Source of the DNA: Verrucomicrobiales bacterium
GTDB taxonomy: Bacteria; Verrucomicrobiota; Verrucomicrobiia; Verrucomicrobiales; DEV007
Direction: 5' to 3'
Assembly: GCA_030730365.1 (NCBI GenBank)
Contig: JANQVJ010000025.1
Coordinates: 1-60,633, forward strand
Length of the DNA stretch: 60,633 nt
The notes under the pieces were generated by a model. That model searched no databases, was not told the origin of the DNA, and worked only from the letters and a program-made list of their open reading frames with translations. The position numbers and the translations under genes were made by a program. This document shows, in pieces, positions 34,026 through 42,756 of this stretch (positions are counted from its first letter, which is position 1; the number at the start of each line of letters is the position of its first letter).

Positions 34026-34385
34026 TCAGACGTGTTCGCGAGCTCGCGTGATCAACACACTGACGCTTTCGCAATCGGGCAGGATGAACTTCACGACCTC
34101 CAGCGTCACCGCACAGACACCGTCGAAGGAGATCACCGCCGCAGCGAGGTCCTCGGCGAGCGTCTCGATCAGCTTGCGTTCTCCCGTCGCGGCGACTTCG
34201 CGGAGACGCAGGGAGACCTGATAATAATCGATCGTGTGCTCGATGCAGTCGTCGAAGCCTTTGAAGGACTTCGAAAGGGTGATCGTGACATTGACCGCGA
34301 CGCTTTGCGGCACGGCACGCTCCTCATCGGGCACTCCCACCCAGGTGACTAGACGCAGGCCTTTGATGTGAATGTGATCGCTCAT
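34026..34385 (-). CDS. folB: Dihydroneopterin aldolase family protein
   Basis: The 119-residue protein has the FolB tunnelling fold: MSDHIHIKGLRLVTWVGVPDEE, DDCIEHTIDYYQV, RKLIETLAEDLA with the conserved glutamate, and VVKF near the end with a conserved lysine. FolB converts dihydroneopterin to hydroxymethyl-dihydropterin in folate synthesis. The GVPDEER variant of the substrate loop (GxxxxER in most) and the replaced Q/L residues leave open a related epimerase or FolX role. Confidence 0.82.
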   Translation of the reverse strand: MSDHIHIKGLRLVTWVGVPDEERAVPQSVAVNVTITLSKSFKGFDDCIEHTIDYYQVSLRLREVAATGERKLIETLAEDLAAAVISFDGVCAVTLEVVKFILPDCESVSVLITRAREHV

Positions 34386-34398
34386 GGTAGTTCTAAAA

Positions 34399-34476
34399 CA
34401 AGGAGGGGCGACATTCCTGTCGCCCGACTGACGGTTGACGATGAAACGAGAGGGACAGGAATGTCTCTCCTCCTTG
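34399..34476. repeat. Imperfect inverted repeat with 27-bp arms
   Basis: Arms 34399-34425 and 34450-34476 match at most positions (CAAGGAGG...ACATTCCTGTC against GACAGGAATGT...CCTCCTTG) around a 24-bp loop. It lies in the spacer upstream of folB and behind DUF721. A shorter relative is at 7151-7170. Confidence 0.75.
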
Positions 34477-34505
34477 GGGAGCTATCGGAGTCGTGGAGCA
34501 TTGGT

Positions 34506-34874
34506 TTACCCCAACCGGAAGCGGATGTCGCGAATGTTATCGGCGCCGAAGCGCTCCTGCATACGGCGGAGGAGCTGGCCTTTCATGCGCTCGAGCTCGT
34601 AGTGCACAGTCGAGTGGAGGACCTGGATGCTGAGGACCTTCTTCTCGAGCACGACAGGACGCGCGTTGCTGCCGATGAAGTTGTCAACCATCTCGTTCCA
34701 CGCCTCGAAGACCTGCTCTTCGTTGAAGCGGTCCTTCAGCCCGAGGCCTTTCATGGCCTTGCCGACGACGGATTCGATCTCTTGCTCGTATTTCGAGACA
34801 TCCTGCGGTTCCCAGTAGCCACGCCATTCGGCGAGGACGCGGTCTTTAAGCGGACGTCGTGGGCGGTAGCGCAT
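34506..34874 (-). CDS. DUF721 (DciA-like) protein
   Basis: The 122-residue protein has the DUF721 pattern: a basic N terminus (MRYRPRRPLKDRVLAEWRGY), then VFEAWNEMVDNFIGSNARPVVLEKKVLSIQV and LERMKGQLLRRMQERFG. DUF721/DciA proteins are the common loaders of the replicative helicase DnaB where DnaC/DnaI are absent. The W..mVG..ia...P segment is present as WNEMVDNFIGSNARP. It stands alone on the minus strand. Confidence 0.85.
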   Translation of the reverse strand: MRYRPRRPLKDRVLAEWRGYWEPQDVSKYEQEIESVVGKAMKGLGLKDRFNEEQVFEAWNEMVDNFIGSNARPVVLEKKVLSIQVLHSTVHYELERMKGQLLRRMQERFGADNIRDIRFRLG

Positions 34875-34913
34875 ACGGATGACAGGCTAGTGCCGGACGA
34901 ACCAAAACTCCAT

Positions 34914-34948
34914 AAAAAAACGGCACCACCCCGGGGGAAGCACCGTTT
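34914..34948 (-). terminator. Intrinsic terminator of the ferredoxin gene
   Basis: Read on the minus strand, AAACGG and CCGTTT enclose an inner CCCC/GGGG stem, and the hairpin runs into seven T residues. It lies 23 bp behind the ferredoxin stop. Confidence 0.75.
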
Positions 34949-34970
34949 CCAGTCCCGCGAGGGGAAAAAA

Positions 34971-35210
34971 TCAAACGTCTTTGCCGTTATTTCCGATCGC
35001 TTCGACGGGACAGCCTTCCATGGCCTCTTCGCAGAGGGCTCGCTCTTCGGGCGTGGTGGGCTGTTTGTAGACATAGGAATAACCGCCGTCTTCGTTCCGG
35101 GTGAAGTTGTCCGTCGCGGTTTCGCGGCAAAGGTCGCAGTCGATGCACTGGTCATCGACGTAGAACTCCCCTGCCACGTTGTCGTCGTATCTATTTTCGA
35201 GATCTGCCAT
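34971..35210 (-). CDS. Single-cluster [4Fe-4S] ferredoxin
   Basis: The 79-residue protein has C22-x-x-C25-x-x-C28 (CIDCDLC) and C67-P (GCPVEAIG), the four ligands of one [4Fe-4S] cluster, plus C60 that could form a disulfide or be free. The acidic N terminus fits a small soluble electron carrier. It is similar in layout to the one-cluster ferredoxins of Thermotoga and of many PVC bacteria. It is divergent from the HemQ gene (134-bp spacer) and ends in its own terminator. Confidence 0.9.
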   Translation of the reverse strand: MADLENRYDDNVAGEFYVDDQCIDCDLCRETATDNFTRNEDGGYSYVYKQPTTPEERALCEEAMEGCPVEAIGNNGKDV

Positions 35211-35344
35211 ACTGTTTTTCTACGTGAGTGACCCTTTCGAGGCGCGCAAAACTAGGATTTTTTTTGATTGGACGCAAACGATTTCGTTGGCTTGTTGAAG
35301 AGCTTGTCATCCCCCGAGCAAATGGCACCATAAGTTCCTTTTTT

Positions 35345-36190
35345 ATGAATCCCCACGCCTCAGCACCGAACCCTGCCGACACCGACCGCGTCATCCCCCG
35401 CGAGGGCTGGCACGTCATCCATCTTTTCTACCACATCGAGCAGGCCCAGTGGTCCCTCTACAGCGACGAGGAAAAACTCGAGGCCAAAACGCACCTCGCC
35501 GAGCTCGTGCAGGAGATCCGCTCGACCGAGTCGGCTCAGCTGCTCACCTTCTCCATGGTCACACCCAAGGCCGACCTCGGGTTCATGATCCTGACCGACG
35601 ACCTCCACAAGGCGAACGACTTCGAAAAACGCCTCGGCCGCGCCCTCGGTCCCGACATCCTTACGCCCGTCTACAGCTACCTCAGCATGACGGAGCTCAG
35701 CGAATACACGACAACCGAGGAGCAGTATGCCCTTAGCGTCACCGAAGAGGACGGCATCGCCGCCGGCACGCCCGAGATGGAAGCGAAGCTGGAGGACTTC
35801 CGCAAACGGATGGCCAAGTACAACAGCGACCGGCTCTACCCAAACATGCCCGACTGGCCGGTCTTCTGCTTTTACCCAATGTCGAAAAAGCGCGGCGAGA
35901 CGCACAACTGGTACTACCTCGACTACGAGACCCGCCGCAAGCTCATGGCCGGCCACGCCAAAGTGGGCCGCACCTACGCGGGCCGCGTCCGCCAGCTCAT
36001 CACCGGCTCGACCGGCCTCGACGAGTCCGAGTGGGGTGTCACCCTCTTTTCCCACAACACCCAGGACATCAAGGAAATCGTCTACGAAATGCGCTTCGAC
36101 GAAGTGAGTTCCCTCTACGGCGAGTTCGGTGATTTCTACATCGGGTTGCAGCTGCCGCTCGATGAGTTGTTCCGGCGCGTGGGGATCTGA
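35345..36190 (+). CDS. chdC: Coproheme decarboxylase (HemQ/ChdC)
   Basis: The 281-residue protein has the dimeric alpha/beta-barrel of the chlorite dismutase family. FYPMSKKRG with Y177 is the catalytic tyrosine segment of coproheme decarboxylases, HAKVGRTYAGRVRQLITGS has the proximal H204, and GLDESEWGVTLF closes the site. The enzyme converts coproheme to heme b with peroxide in the coproporphyrin-dependent pathway. The distal arginine of true chlorite dismutases is not expected in this sequence, and context supports heme synthesis. The upstream frame (from 35228) has no family similarity, so the ATG at 35345 was chosen. Confidence 0.93.
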   Translation: MNPHASAPNPADTDRVIPREGWHVIHLFYHIEQAQWSLYSDEEKLEAKTHLAELVQEIRSTESAQLLTFSMVTPKADLGFMILTDDLHKANDFEKRLGRALGPDILTPVYSYLSMTELSEYTTTEEQYALSVTEEDGIAAGTPEMEAKLEDFRKRMAKYNSDRLYPNMPDWPVFCFYPMSKKRGETHNWYYLDYETRRKLMAGHAKVGRTYAGRVRQLITGSTGLDESEWGVTLFSHNTQDIKEIVYEMRFDEVSSLYGEFGDFYIGLQLPLDELFRRVGI

Positions 36191-36215
36191 AAAGGAGTCT
36201 CAGGTTTCAGCTTAG

Positions 36216-36282
36216 ACTTAGGCAAGCCCCGTTCCTTGGGCGGCGGTAGAGAACAAGGAGAGGGGCTTGCCAAGCCCCTGCA
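36216..36282. repeat. GGGGCTTG-family repeats
   Basis: A half unit (CTTAGGCAAGCCCC, ending at 36230) with GTTCCTTG behind it and a full GGGGCTTGCCAAGCCCC at 36262-36278 preceded by GAACAAGGAG. Orientation of the flanks shows that the two units face each other. They fill the 160-bp convergent spacer. Confidence 0.8.
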
Positions 36283-36350
36283 GTGGTGTCATGGAGACGC
36301 AGAGCTCCCCCGATACGAAAACCATCCTAACGCCCGGCTTTTCCCCCGCC

Positions 36351-39300
36351 TCAAAGACTCTTCAAATACGCCGTGATGTCCGCGATGGACTGGGCGGTGA
36401 GGCCGAGGTTCGCGGGGTCGTACATCAATGACCGGCCGAGCGGCTCGACGGACTTGATGCGGTCTTTCGGGATCGTTTGCACCACGCCGCCCATGGACTT
36501 CATGATAAGCGGATCCCCGCTCGCGAGGACCATGCCGGTGACGACGATGCCGTCGTTCATCGTGACTTTGGATCCCTCAAACCCGTGCGAGATATCAGCC
36601 GAGGGATTGGCGAGAGCGTCGACAATGACCTCGGTCGGCTGCTGGCGTCCGTAAGTGGTGAGGTCAGGGCCAAAGTCGATCCCCGCCTCGCCCACTTTGT
36701 GGCAAGTGTAGCACACCGCGATGGCCGCCTGGCCCCGCGCGACATCGCCACTGAGTTTAACGATCTCGGCAGTGGCCGGGAGCGGCGCGGCGCCCTCGAC
36801 CGGAGCAGGCATCTCGATGGCGGTGATCTTGACGGTGGCAGGATCGTAGAGACCGAGCGCCTTCATTCCGCCTTCGACGTCGTAGGCTTTCCAGTCGTTC
36901 CCCTTGCGATTGAGAAGCCACCAATTGGCAAGGTCTTTCATCGGAAAAGCCTCGGTGTGGGCGAGGGCTATCATGTGACCGGCGGCCTCACGGCTTTTCA
37001 CAAAGGCGAGAGCGGTGAGCATGAGCTTGCGCTGGTCTTCGGAGAGATCGGGGAGGAGCGCGCGGGCCTTGAAATCGGCGGCGGCCTCGTCCGGGTGAAG
37101 ACGCCAGGCGATCCAGGCAAAGGTGTCACTCCAAGAGGCAGCCGGGCCACCCATCGTTTTGGCGAGAGCGGAGTAGACTTCTTTTTCCTTACCCATGCTG
37201 CCGAGACCGAAGGCCTCGAGGTAGCTGCGATCTTTCCCGTCGAACTTCGCCGCGACTTTCGCGAGGATAGGCACACTCTGCTCAGCGGGGACATCGCGCA
37301 GAGTCAGGGCGACTTCGGCACGCACGGCGGCGGACTCGTCATCGGCCATGCGGTCGGCCATTGCGAGGACATCATGCTCAGCAAAGCGCAGGGCCCGGTA
37401 GGCCACGAGCCGGGTTGCGGCGTCTTCGGAATCCAACAGGGTTGAGACCTTGACCTGCCCCTCTTTCCCCAGTTGGGCGAGCAGCCAGATGGCGCGGACG
37501 GCGAGGTAGGCGTTTTTCTCTTCGAGCAAAGCGGTGAGCACGGGAATGGCGGCGGCGCCCTGTGCTTTCAGCCGATTGAAGCCGGCGTGACGGACGTTGA
37601 CGGTGGGGCTCTTCAATGCCTCGATCTGACCCTCGGTCGTGGCGAGATCGATCTTCGGCACGACGGATTTAAAGCCTTTCGGGGCAATGCGGTAAATGGT
37701 GCCGCTCATGCCTTCGTCAAGAGTTCCGTGTCCGCCGACACGACCGTCGAACCAGTCGGCGACATAAATCGCGCCGTCGGGTCCTACCGTGACATCACTG
37801 GGGCGGAACATCGTCTTGAGTTCTCCGCTCGGTTTGCCGCCGAGGAAGTCGGAGCCGGCCCATTCCTTCGCCTCGTTTGAAGTCATGAAATCGAAACGCT
37901 CCAGCTTGAAGCCCGCTCCATCGGGAGCTGGGAGATAACCGAAGACGACGTTTTTCCCGGCCTCGCAGGCGAGGAGGAGACCCTCCCATTTTTCCCCGAG
38001 AGCGCCGTTCTCGTAGTAGGCAACGCCGGTGGGCGAACCGCCGCCGTAGATGTCGCCGGCCGGCATGGTGCCGGGATCTTCCTGACGCCACTCGGCAGTG
38101 GGAGTGTCCTGTCCGGGTCGTTTGTCCGCCCCCCACGAGCGCAGGCCGTCGGCGGAGGAGAAACCGGCATTGCCGCCCTCGAGCAGGTGCGAGACGCGGC
38201 AGGCGGGTGGGTCGTCGTTGTCACTCTGGAAGACATCACCGAAGGAGGTCACGGCCTGCTCGTAGCTGTTGCGGAAATTGTGCCCGATGATGGTGACATT
38301 GGTGCCGTCGGGATTCATGCGGGCGGCAAAACCTCCAACCCAGATGTGGCCGTCATCGCTCTTTTTGCCGGCGGCTTCCTGGGTCATGTAGGAACTGCCC
38401 ATGAAGAACTGTTTCCCCGACTTGTCGGTGAAGACGGCCCCGCAATTACCCTGATTCCAATACCACTGACCGTTCGGCCCGGCCGTGACGCTGTGGAGAC
38501 TGTGATCGTGCTGGCGGCCGGTGAATCCACTGAGGAGCACCTCGCGGCTATCGACGGCGGGATCGAATTTGCCGTCCCCGTCTTTGTCGATGTAGACGAG
38601 CATCTCGGGCGGCTGCGAGACGATGAGGCGGTCGTCGAGCACGGCGACGCCGAGGGGAGAGGCGAGGGCCGTTTCCTGCACAAAGACGGAAGTCTTGTCG
38701 GCGCTGCCCGATCCGTCGGTGTCTTCGAGGATGACGATGCGATCGCCTTCAGGACGACGCCCGCCTTTGCCCCGGTAGTTGACGCCCTCGGCGACGTAGA
38801 GACGCCCCTGCGCGTCGAAGTCGATGTTGGTCGGGTTCGCGAGCATCGGCGAGGTCGCCCAGATCGTGACCTCGAGACCCTCGGGCACGGTAAAAAGGTC
38901 GGTCGGGACCACCTTGGGCGCGTCGGGATCAAACGCACCGGTCGCGGAGACGGGCGGCTTCTGCGTGTAGATGCGAAAGCGCAGACTCGCCGAACTCGGC
39001 TTGCCGTCGCGCTCCATCCCGCCATCGTCGATCGCGAGACTTGCCTGGAAGCGGTCCACGCCCTCGGGAAGGGCATACTCGAGCAGGGCAGGAGCGTGAG
39101 TACCGATTCCCTTTTCGTAGGTTTTGCCTGCAGCGGTGAGGGCTCCGCCCATGACGTTTTTGTTCTTCTGGGTTTTGCCGTAACCGGCCTTTGCTTCCTT
39201 CCACTCGAGCTCGGTGAAGTCCCGGACGCTGCCGTCTTTCATGACCAGCTTCGGCTCAAGCCAGTTGGCCCAGTCGCAGGCCAGACCTCCCTCGTCGGAG

Positions 39301-39479
39301 ACGACGAGGTGCAGTTCCTTCGCCCCATTGAGTGGCACATCGACGGAGACGAGGCGCTCTCTGCTCTTCGGTGTAAGGACCTCTGTTTCAAAGACGGGTT
39401 TTACCGGCGTCTGCGCCGACAGAGGAAGCGCGGCGGCGAGGGTGCTGATGAGGACGAGTGAGAGTAGTCTGGTGCGCAT
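36351..39479 (-). CDS. Exported NPCBM / propeller / HEAT / cytochrome c fusion protein
   Basis: The 1042-residue protein starts with a signal peptide (MRTRLLSLVLISTLAAALPLS). Residues ~25-180 form an NPCBM-like beta-sandwich (GIGTHAPALLEYALPEGVDRF). About 195-590 is a PVC-type propeller dehydrogenase-like domain (FTVPEGLEVTIWA, ANPTNIDFDAQGRLYVAEG, RPSDVTVGPDGAIYVADW). About 600-860 holds HEAT repeats, and a C-terminal cytochrome c domain carries CYTCH with a putative distal methionine region. This layout is common in Planctomycetes and Verrucomicrobia and is inferred to be a membrane-associated or periplasmic oxidoreductase for carbohydrates. The ATG at 39479 gives a clean signal peptide; the longer frame to 39551 does not. 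Confidence 0.9.
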   Translation of the reverse strand: MRTRLLSLVLISTLAAALPLSAQTPVKPVFETEVLTPKSRERLVSVDVPLNGAKELHLVVSDEGGLACDWANWLEPKLVMKDGSVRDFTELEWKEAKAGYGKTQKNKNVMGGALTAAGKTYEKGIGTHAPALLEYALPEGVDRFQASLAIDDGGMERDGKPSSASLRFRIYTQKPPVSATGAFDPDAPKVVPTDLFTVPEGLEVTIWATSPMLANPTNIDFDAQGRLYVAEGVNYRGKGGRRPEGDRIVILEDTDGSGSADKTSVFVQETALASPLGVAVLDDRLIVSQPPEMLVYIDKDGDGKFDPAVDSREVLLSGFTGRQHDHSLHSVTAGPNGQWYWNQGNCGAVFTDKSGKQFFMGSSYMTQEAAGKKSDDGHIWVGGFAARMNPDGTNVTIIGHNFRNSYEQAVTSFGDVFQSDNDDPPACRVSHLLEGGNAGFSSADGLRSWGADKRPGQDTPTAEWRQEDPGTMPAGDIYGGGSPTGVAYYENGALGEKWEGLLLACEAGKNVVFGYLPAPDGAGFKLERFDFMTSNEAKEWAGSDFLGGKPSGELKTMFRPSDVTVGPDGAIYVADWFDGRVGGHGTLDEGMSGTIYRIAPKGFKSVVPKIDLATTEGQIEALKSPTVNVRHAGFNRLKAQGAAAIPVLTALLEEKNAYLAVRAIWLLAQLGKEGQVKVSTLLDSEDAATRLVAYRALRFAEHDVLAMADRMADDESAAVRAEVALTLRDVPAEQSVPILAKVAAKFDGKDRSYLEAFGLGSMGKEKEVYSALAKTMGGPAASWSDTFAWIAWRLHPDEAAADFKARALLPDLSEDQRKLMLTALAFVKSREAAGHMIALAHTEAFPMKDLANWWLLNRKGNDWKAYDVEGGMKALGLYDPATVKITAIEMPAPVEGAAPLPATAEIVKLSGDVARGQAAIAVCYTCHKVGEAGIDFGPDLTTYGRQQPTEVIVDALANPSADISHGFEGSKVTMNDGIVVTGMVLASGDPLIMKSMGGVVQTIPKDRIKSVEPLGRSLMYDPANLGLTAQSIADITAYLKSL

Positions 39480-39593
39480 GAGAAAGAGCGGGAGCAGACT
39501 GAGAGTAGTCAAACGCAAGCCGGAGAGCAAATGCGAGTACGCGTGATACACGATGCCTGAAGTGGATCTGTTCCCCCCGCGTAGAGTGGCCCC

Positions 39594-40832
39594 TTACCCT
39601 CCCGCCGCCGCCGACTCGCCCGCGATGTGGCCGGTGGTCCAGGCGGATTGGAAATTGAAGCCTCCGGTGACGCCGTCGATGTCGATGACTTCGCCGGCAA
39701 AGTAGAGTCCGGGGGTGCGGCGGCTCTGCATCGTCTTAAAATCGATCTCTTTCAGGGCGACGCCGCCGGAGGTGACGAACTCGTCTTTGTTGAGGCTCTG
39801 CCCCTGCACGCGAAAGCGTCCGGCGGTCAGCTCGGCGACGAGGCGCTGGCGGGCGTCACGGGTGAGATTTGACCACGTCAGCTCGGCGGGGATTCCGGAA
39901 TCCTCGGCGAGGCGGTGCCAGAGGCGCGACGGCATCGTCAGGCCGGGAAGCCCGTTACGGACCCGGCGCTTCGGGGCGCTCTCCCGCGCCTCGAGAAGGA
40001 TCGCGTCGAGCTTTTCCCCCGACATCGGGCCGCACCAGTTGATGACGATTTCGAACTGGTAATCCTTATCCGCCAGCTCGCGGGCGCCTCGAGCAGAGAG
40101 CTTGAGAATAGCGGGACCGCTCAGGCCCCAGTGGGTGATGAGACAGGGTCCATCACTACGGAGCTTCGTCCCGGGAATGCTCACGGCGGCCTCCTCGACG
40201 GCGATGCCCGAGAGCCCCTCGAGACGCCGGTCGGGAATTTTAAAGGTAAAAAGCGACGGGGCCGCCGGGACGATCTCGTGTCCAAGGGTGCCGGCGAGGC
40301 GGACTCCGGCATTGTTGCGGGTCCCGCCAGTGGCGATGAGAACGGCCCGGCTGGAGACGGTCGAACCGTCTTTCAAATCGATGAGCCAACGCTCGCCCGA
40401 TCGGCAAAGGCGATCGACTTCGCTGTGATAACGCACCTCGATCCCGAGTTCGCGCGTAGCGGACATCAGGCAATCAATGACAGTCTGCGAGTCATCCGTC
40501 ACGGGGAAAACGCGGCCGTCGCTCTCGGTTTTGAGGGAAACGCCACGTTTCTGAAACCAGTCGACGGTATCCTGCGCTCCGAATCGGTGAAAGGGCCCGA
40601 TAAGATTGCGTTCGCCGCGCGGGTAGTGAGTGGTGAGCCGCTTCGCGTCAAAGCAGGCGTGGGTCACGTTGCAACGTCCGCCCCCGGAGATCTTCACCTT
40701 GCCCAGCACGGTCGAGGTTTTCTCGAGAATGCAGACACGGGAGCCCGGTGCCTTTTCCGCAAAGGCGATCGCGCCGAAGAAGCCGGCGGCACCTCCGCCG
40801 ACGGCGACAAAATCATATTCGGGATGGGACAT
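39594..40832 (-). CDS. FAD-dependent oxidoreductase, HI0933/BaiN family
   Basis: The 412-residue flavoprotein has DFVAVGGGAAGFFGAIAFAEK (dinucleotide-binding start), KISGGGRCNVTHA (family signature) and, at the C terminus, GLYFAGEVIDIDGVTGGFNFQSAWTTGHIAGE. HI0933/YhiN/BaiN proteins reduce unknown substrates with NAD(P)H; one member acts on bile-acid intermediates. Nothing in the neighbourhood suggests a specific substrate. It is divergent from the TPR gene with a 137-bp spacer. Confidence 0.9.
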   Translation of the reverse strand: MSHPEYDFVAVGGGAAGFFGAIAFAEKAPGSRVCILEKTSTVLGKVKISGGGRCNVTHACFDAKRLTTHYPRGERNLIGPFHRFGAQDTVDWFQKRGVSLKTESDGRVFPVTDDSQTVIDCLMSATRELGIEVRYHSEVDRLCRSGERWLIDLKDGSTVSSRAVLIATGGTRNNAGVRLAGTLGHEIVPAAPSLFTFKIPDRRLEGLSGIAVEEAAVSIPGTKLRSDGPCLITHWGLSGPAILKLSARGARELADKDYQFEIVINWCGPMSGEKLDAILLEARESAPKRRVRNGLPGLTMPSRLWHRLAEDSGIPAELTWSNLTRDARQRLVAELTAGRFRVQGQSLNKDEFVTSGGVALKEIDFKTMQSRRTPGLYFAGEVIDIDGVTGGFNFQSAWTTGHIAGESAAAGG

Positions 40833-40969
40833 CAGTGGAGGAAGGGGGGCGAAGAAATCCGACCCGCAGCAAAGCCTCCCCTCCCCCGCTTGTAAAGAGC
40901 TCCTTCTGCGGCGCGGGAAATCCGAAAATTTCCTTTTTCACGGGACCGGGATTGCTTAGTTTATAGAAG

Positions 40970-41464
40970 ATGCTTCGCGACTACTACAGCAGCGTGATCC
41001 GCTGGCTCTTCGGCGTCGGCCTCCTCGGGCTCGCCTATCACTATGCCACGACGGGATACGAGGACGGGCAGTTCGGCCGCATCCTCGGCGGAGCCGGGCT
41101 CTTTGTCCTGGGAATCCTCTTCCTCTGGAAAACGATCTTCCATCTCGCGACGAGGCCTCTCACCCGGCTCGTCGACTCGCTCTTTTTCCCCGGCGGCAAG
41201 CTCGGCAAGCCGCTCCTGAATCTGAAGCTGCCCGCCTACTACATTAACGAAGGCCGCTACGACGAGGCCCTCGTGGAATACCGGAAGACCCTGAAACATT
41301 ATCCCGACGAGATCGAGGCCTATGAAAAAACGATCTGGCTGCTTCACGATGTTTTTCAGGACAAGAGCGCGGCAGAGAAATTAATCAGAAAGGCGAAAAG
41401 GCGGAATCTCCCCCTCGACGAACGCGTCGTCCGCAGTGTCCAGTCGGAACCCCTGAACCCCTGA
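40970..41464 (+). CDS. Small membrane protein with TPR-like segment
   Basis: The 164-residue protein has two hydrophobic segments (about 10-27 and 37-55) followed by a soluble part with one TPR-like pair (YYINEGRYDEALVEYRKTLKHYPDEIEAYE). I know of no named family. The gene ends in a tandem repeat of CCCTGAAC (41449-41474) that includes the stop codon, and a bidirectional terminator follows. Confidence 0.75.
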   Translation: MLRDYYSSVIRWLFGVGLLGLAYHYATTGYEDGQFGRILGGAGLFVLGILFLWKTIFHLATRPLTRLVDSLFFPGGKLGKPLLNLKLPAYYINEGRYDEALVEYRKTLKHYPDEIEAYEKTIWLLHDVFQDKSAAEKLIRKAKRRNLPLDERVVRSVQSEPLNP

Positions 41465-41490
41465 ACCCCTGAAAGCCTCCCCCCAAAAAC

Positions 41491-41526
41491 AAAAAACGCC
41501 GCAGTCGTGAAACTGCGGCGCTTTTG
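41491..41526. terminator. Bidirectional intrinsic terminator
   Basis: CGCCGCAG (41497-41504) pairs with CTGCGGCG (41513-41520) over an 8-base loop, flanked by AAAAAA on the left and TTTT on the right. It serves the convergent TPR and glutamine synthetase genes. Confidence 0.85.
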
Positions 41527-41554
41527 TTAGTGCGGAACGCCTGTCGTTATAAGA

Positions 41555-42574
41555 TCAGGGAGTCGGGACGGTCGCGATCGTCTTGGAGACGCGCGAGACG
41601 ATCTGATACGGATCGGCCTGTGAGTTCGGGCGGCGATCTTCGAGGTATCCCTTGTAACCGTTGTTCACGAAGGAGTGGGGAACGCGGATAGAAGCACCGC
41701 GGTCGGCCACGCCGTAGCTGAACTTGTCGATCGACTGGGTCTCGTGGAGACCGGTGAGGCGAAGGTGGTTGTCGGGGCCGTAGGCGGCGATGTGCTCTTC
41801 GCAAAGACCGGCAAATGCGGCCATGAGGGACTCGAAGTATTCTTTGCCCCCGGTCTCGCGCATGTAATCGGTCGAGAAGTTACAGTGCATGCCGGAACCG
41901 TTCCAGTCGCCCTGGAAGGGTTTGCAATGCAGCTCAACGTCGACTCCGTATTTTTCACAAATACGGGCGAGGAAGTAACGGGCCACCCAGATCTCGTCGG
42001 CGGCCTTTTGAGCGCCCTTGCCGAAGATCTGGAATTCCCACTGGCCTTTGGCCACCTCGGCATTGATGCCTTCGTGGTTAATGCCGGCGTCGAGACAGAC
42101 GTCGAGGTGCTCTTCGACGATGGCGCGGGCGAGGTCACCCACGGCCGAAGCACCGACCCCACAGTAGTATTCACCCTGCGGATCGGGGTAGCCGGAGTCG
42201 GGCCAGCCGAGCGGGCGGCCGTCCTGGAAGAGGAAATATTCCTGCTCGAGACCAATCCAGAGACCGGGATCTTCCGTGATGGTGGCACGACCGTTCGACG
42301 GGTGGGGGGTAACCCCGTCGGGCATCATGACTTCGCACATCACAACAAAACCGTTGCTCCGAGTCGAGTCGGGATAAAGTCCCACGGGCTTGAGCATGCA
42401 ATCTGAGCTCTTGCCTTCGGCTTGGCGGGTCGAACTCCCGTCGAATCCCCACATCGGGCAATCAGCGAGGGTGAACGCGTCAGGGTCCCCGTCCGCAATT
42501 TTCGTTTTGCCGCGGAGGTTCGGCACGGGCTCATAACCGTCGAGCCAGATGTATTCCAATTTCAGTTTAGCCAT
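41555..42574 (-). CDS. glnII: Glutamine synthetase, type II (eukaryote-like)
   Basis: The 339-residue enzyme has the GSII length and motifs: LEYIWLDGYEPVPNLRGKT, PMWGFDGSSTRQA, GLEQEYFLF and ELHCKPFQGDWNGSGMHCN. It forms glutamine from glutamate, ammonia and ATP in the cytoplasm. GSII is smaller than GSI (about 470 residues) and lacks the adenylylation tyrosine loop, so control is expected at transcription. Here the leader carries an excellent sigma-54 promoter, matching nitrogen control. A terminator follows at 41491-41526. Confidence 0.95.
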   Translation of the reverse strand: MAKLKLEYIWLDGYEPVPNLRGKTKIADGDPDAFTLADCPMWGFDGSSTRQAEGKSSDCMLKPVGLYPDSTRSNGFVVMCEVMMPDGVTPHPSNGRATITEDPGLWIGLEQEYFLFQDGRPLGWPDSGYPDPQGEYYCGVGASAVGDLARAIVEEHLDVCLDAGINHEGINAEVAKGQWEFQIFGKGAQKAADEIWVARYFLARICEKYGVDVELHCKPFQGDWNGSGMHCNFSTDYMRETGGKEYFESLMAAFAGLCEEHIAAYGPDNHLRLTGLHETQSIDKFSYGVADRGASIRVPHSFVNNGYKGYLEDRRPNSQADPYQIVSRVSKTIATVPTP

Positions 42575-42677
42575 TTTAACTTGTTGTCGTTTTGTATTTT
42601 ACATTCGAAGCCCTGCAACTGCCTGAGCATCCTGCGCCTACGGCACGAACTTCGGGTTGGGAAACCACGAGCAAGGG

Positions 42678-42694
42678 AAGCAAGCTCCGTGCCA
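42678..42694 (-). promoter_or_regulatory. Sigma-54 promoter of glnII
   Basis: The minus strand reads TGGCACGGAGCTTGCTT, a full match to TGGCACG-N4-TTGC(T/A). The -12 element ends about 100 bp before the glnII start, so transcription should begin near 42667 with a leader of roughly 90 nt. The enhancer sites and the NtrC-like activator are not identified. Confidence 0.88.
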
Positions 42695-42756
42695 TTTGTC
42701 AACGAAGGCCCGAAAATATTATTCAAAATCGGAGCCGCTCTTAGAGAATGAGGAAC

